From Flavobacteriales bacterium (GTDB lineage: Bacteria > Bacteroidota > Bacteroidia > Flavobacteriales > TMED113), in contig PBCX01000003.1 of assembly GCA_002718035.1 (NCBI GenBank), forward strand, positions 100,035 to 164,034: a stretch of DNA of 64,000 bases, written 5' to 3'. The position numbers and the translations under genes were made by a program. Positions 62,578 through 64,000 of this stretch are shown in pieces. The notes below the pieces were generated by a model. The model searched no databases. It was not told the origin of the DNA and saw only the letters and a list, made by a program, of their open reading frames with translations. The stretch's first letter is position 1; each line of letters opens with the position of its first letter.

Positions 62578-63648
62578 GTGATAGTCAATAAAAAAATAGA
62601 GCAAGCAAGTACGATTGATAGCAAGTTCTATACATCTGATTCAATTTTTTCTAAATCAAAGAAAATTTTTGAAAACACTTGGCAATTTATAACACATGAG
62701 TCGAATTTAGACGCTAAAAATGCTTTTCCATTTAACTATTTAGATAATTTTATCGATGAGCCTTTATTAGTCGTTAGAAATAAAGATAATATAATTAATT
62801 GTTTTTCAAATGTTTGTACCCATAGAGGTAATGTTTTAGTTGAAGATCATAGTACAGTTAAAAATAATTTTTTTTGTCGCTATCATGGCAGAAGATTTGA
62901 CTCTGAAGGTAAATGTATATTTATGCCAAAATTTGAAAATGTTATTGGCTACCCCTCTGCTACTGATAATTTAACTAAAATTTCTATTTCAAAGTGGCGT
63001 CAATTTATTTTTTGTTCATTAAGTGGCGATTTGAAAATTGATAATTTTTTTTCAGATATGGAAAAAAGAATTGGTTGGTTGCCAATTGAAGATTTTATTT
63101 TTGAACCCAAATTATCAAAAGATTATGAAGTAAAGGCAAATTGGGCTTTATATTGTGACAATTATTTAGAGGGTTTTCATATTCCGTTTGTTCATCATGA
63201 TCTTGCAAAACAATTTGAGTACGATGAATATTCTGTTGAGTTATTCCCGTACTCTAACCTACAACTTGGAATCGGAAAAGATGGAGAGGATTGTTTTGAT
63301 TTACCAACCACTTCCGTAGATTATGGTAAAAATATAATTGCCTATTATTTTTGGGTTTTTCCAAATATGATGTTTAATTTTTACCCATGGGGCCTTTCAT
63401 TAAATATTGTTAAGCCAATTTCCAAAGATTTAACAAAAATTGAATTTCGTTCCTTTGTTTGGGACAAAACTAAATTACAAATTGGAGCTGGATCTAATTT
63501 AGATAAAGTAGAGCAAGAGGATGAAGAAATAGTTGAATCTGTACAAAGAGGAGTGAATTCAAGATTTTATAACAAAGGAAGATTTTCCCCATCTATGGAG
63601 ACTGGAGTTCATCATTTTCATACGCTACTAAGTGATTTTATAAAGTAA
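62578..63648 (+). CDS. Rieske non-heme iron ring-hydroxylating-type oxygenase, alpha subunit
   Basis: A 356-residue oxygenase of the aromatic-ring-hydroxylating dioxygenase alpha family. The Rieske [2Fe-2S] ligands are Cys80, His82, Cys100 and His103 (CTH...CRYH). The catalytic iron is bound in 'CDNYLEGFHIPFVHHD' with His201 and His206 and bridging Asp194. The size and sequence resemble the group acting on quaternary amines such as glycine betaine or choline as well as aromatic acids; substrate is not determinable. The start codon is GTG at 62578, 6 bases after the TPR gene stop. No ferredoxin reductase partner is nearby. Confidence 0.88.
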   Translation: MIVNKKIEQASTIDSKFYTSDSIFSKSKKIFENTWQFITHESNLDAKNAFPFNYLDNFIDEPLLVVRNKDNIINCFSNVCTHRGNVLVEDHSTVKNNFFCRYHGRRFDSEGKCIFMPKFENVIGYPSATDNLTKISISKWRQFIFCSLSGDLKIDNFFSDMEKRIGWLPIEDFIFEPKLSKDYEVKANWALYCDNYLEGFHIPFVHHDLAKQFEYDEYSVELFPYSNLQLGIGKDGEDCFDLPTTSVDYGKNIIAYYFWVFPNMMFNFYPWGLSLNIVKPISKDLTKIEFRSFVWDKTKLQIGAGSNLDKVEQEDEEIVESVQRGVNSRFYNKGRFSPSMETGVHHFHTLLSDFIK

Positions 63649-63707
63649 GATTTTAAATCTTTATTATAATTATTTACCTTTAGTTTATCTAACTAATTGT
63701 TTTACCC

Positions 63708-64000
63708 ATGAAAAATTTTTTACTTTTCTTTATTTTTTTAAGTTTTAATATATCCTTGTCTCAAGTCGTAACTTTTGAATGTAATAATACAATTATAACC
63801 GTTTCATGGGATGAAGTTGTAAATAATCCTAATGCTTATATGGATTGGGATGGTGATGGAGATATTGACGAAACTGATGCTGTTATTTATTTACTACAAG
63901 CATATGAATGCGATGATAATGATGTGGATAATGATGTGGATAATGATGTGGATAATGATGTGGATAATGATGTGGATAATGATGTGGATAATGATGTGGA
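63708..64000 (+). CDS. Secreted protein with NDVD tandem repeats, 3' truncated by window edge
   Basis: The frame starts with ATG at 63708 and is open to the window end (97 complete codons). Residues 1-19 (MKNFLLFFIFLSFNISLSQ) are a signal peptide. A short beta segment follows and then a dockerin/EF-hand-like loop, WDGDGDIDETDAV, near 45-57. From 63915 the protein is a run of the tetrapeptide Asp-Asn-Asp-Val encoded by a perfect 12-bp repeat that continues past the window. It is probably exported, calcium-binding and surface or matrix material; no known family for the repeat part. Confidence 0.8.
   Translation, partial: MKNFLLFFIFLSFNISLSQVVTFECNNTIITVSWDEVVNNPNAYMDWDGDGDIDETDAVIYLLQAYECDDNDVDNDVDNDVDNDVDNDVDNDVDNDV
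63915..64000 (+). repeat. Perfect 12-bp tandem repeat (GATAATGATGTG)n
   Basis: The unit GATAATGATGTG repeats without any mismatch for 86 bases (just over 7 copies) and is cut by the window end. It is in frame with the gene at 63708 and encodes Asp-Asn-Asp-Val each time. Perfect identity suggests recent expansion. Confidence 0.97.

Noticed and set aside
63915-64000. The 12-bp repeat as a CRISPR array
   Set aside because: There are no spacers; units are directly adjacent, identical and in frame with a secreted protein gene.

Overview
The window is a gene-dense, very AT-rich stretch (clearly below about 30% G+C by eye, not computed) from a member of the Bacteroidota, most likely an uncultured, streamlined, probably marine member of the Flavobacteriales. 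The evidence is lineage-typical gene content and order (bamD-omega-coaBC-DUF4835-recN-fabI, DUF2520-kdsC-maf, mutL next to two rhomboids, START-like protein-lptG-ribBA, rsmE-DUF4159-AI-2E permease), type IX secretion (T9SS) C-terminal tails, a fused CcsBA, bacillithiol synthesis, few Shine-Dalgarno sequences, and several promoters with the Bacteroidota -7 element TAnnTTTG.

Layout. 1-7895: the end of a TamB-type protein, then a leftward cluster read as START-like protein, LptG, two glycosyltransferases, RibBA. 7990-11053: a TlpA-like thioredoxin lipoprotein or exported protein, tRNA-Met on the minus strand, and a family 5 solute-binding lipoprotein. 11048-17723: a long leftward run (DUF2520 protein, KdsC, Maf, NhaC, a 56-residue conserved-looking small protein, MutL, two rhomboid proteases). 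17795-22580: CcsBA, glutathione peroxidase, BshB1. 22581-29602: FAH-family protein, 2-oxoacid dehydrogenase E2, a GT2 fused to a membrane/Rossmann-like tail, RecR, a sodium:solute symporter, an ICMT-like protein, and a small secreted protein. 29683-40591: a 64-residue small protein with the only classical terminator of the window, an M16 peptidase pair, HisS-HutH, a frame-disrupted AI-2E permease, DUF4159, RsmE, PckA. 40722-45723: two saccharopine-dehydrogenase-like proteins around a DPP III-type M49 peptidase, and a DUF6580 membrane protein. 45797-50180: a 1043-residue T9SS cargo carrying a lysyl-oxidase-type domain, and an alpha-oxoamine synthase (serine/cysteate acyltransferase type). 50242-58573: the bamD to fabI run and ClpC. 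58739-64000: GyrA, a TPR protein, a Rieske oxygenase, and the start of a secreted protein ending in a perfect 12-bp tandem repeat that runs off the window.

How it works together. Most genes serve envelope biogenesis (TamB, LptG, BamD, KdsC, glycosyltransferases, oxoamine synthase), core information processing (GyrA, RecN, RecR, MutL, HisS, omega, RsmE), redox and cofactors (RibBA, CoaBC, CcsBA, BshB1, GPx), and peptide or amino-acid use (solute-binding protein, DPP III, M16 pair, HutH, saccharopine/lysine dehydrogenase-like enzymes, PckA). No phage, insertion sequence, CRISPR array or defence island was seen. The most unusual items are the bacterial lysyl oxidase with both quinone-cofactor residues kept, the NDVD repeat protein, an A11 homopolymer that breaks the start of the AI-2E permease, and the almost complete lack of space between convergent genes. 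No stretch over 300 bases lacks a gene.
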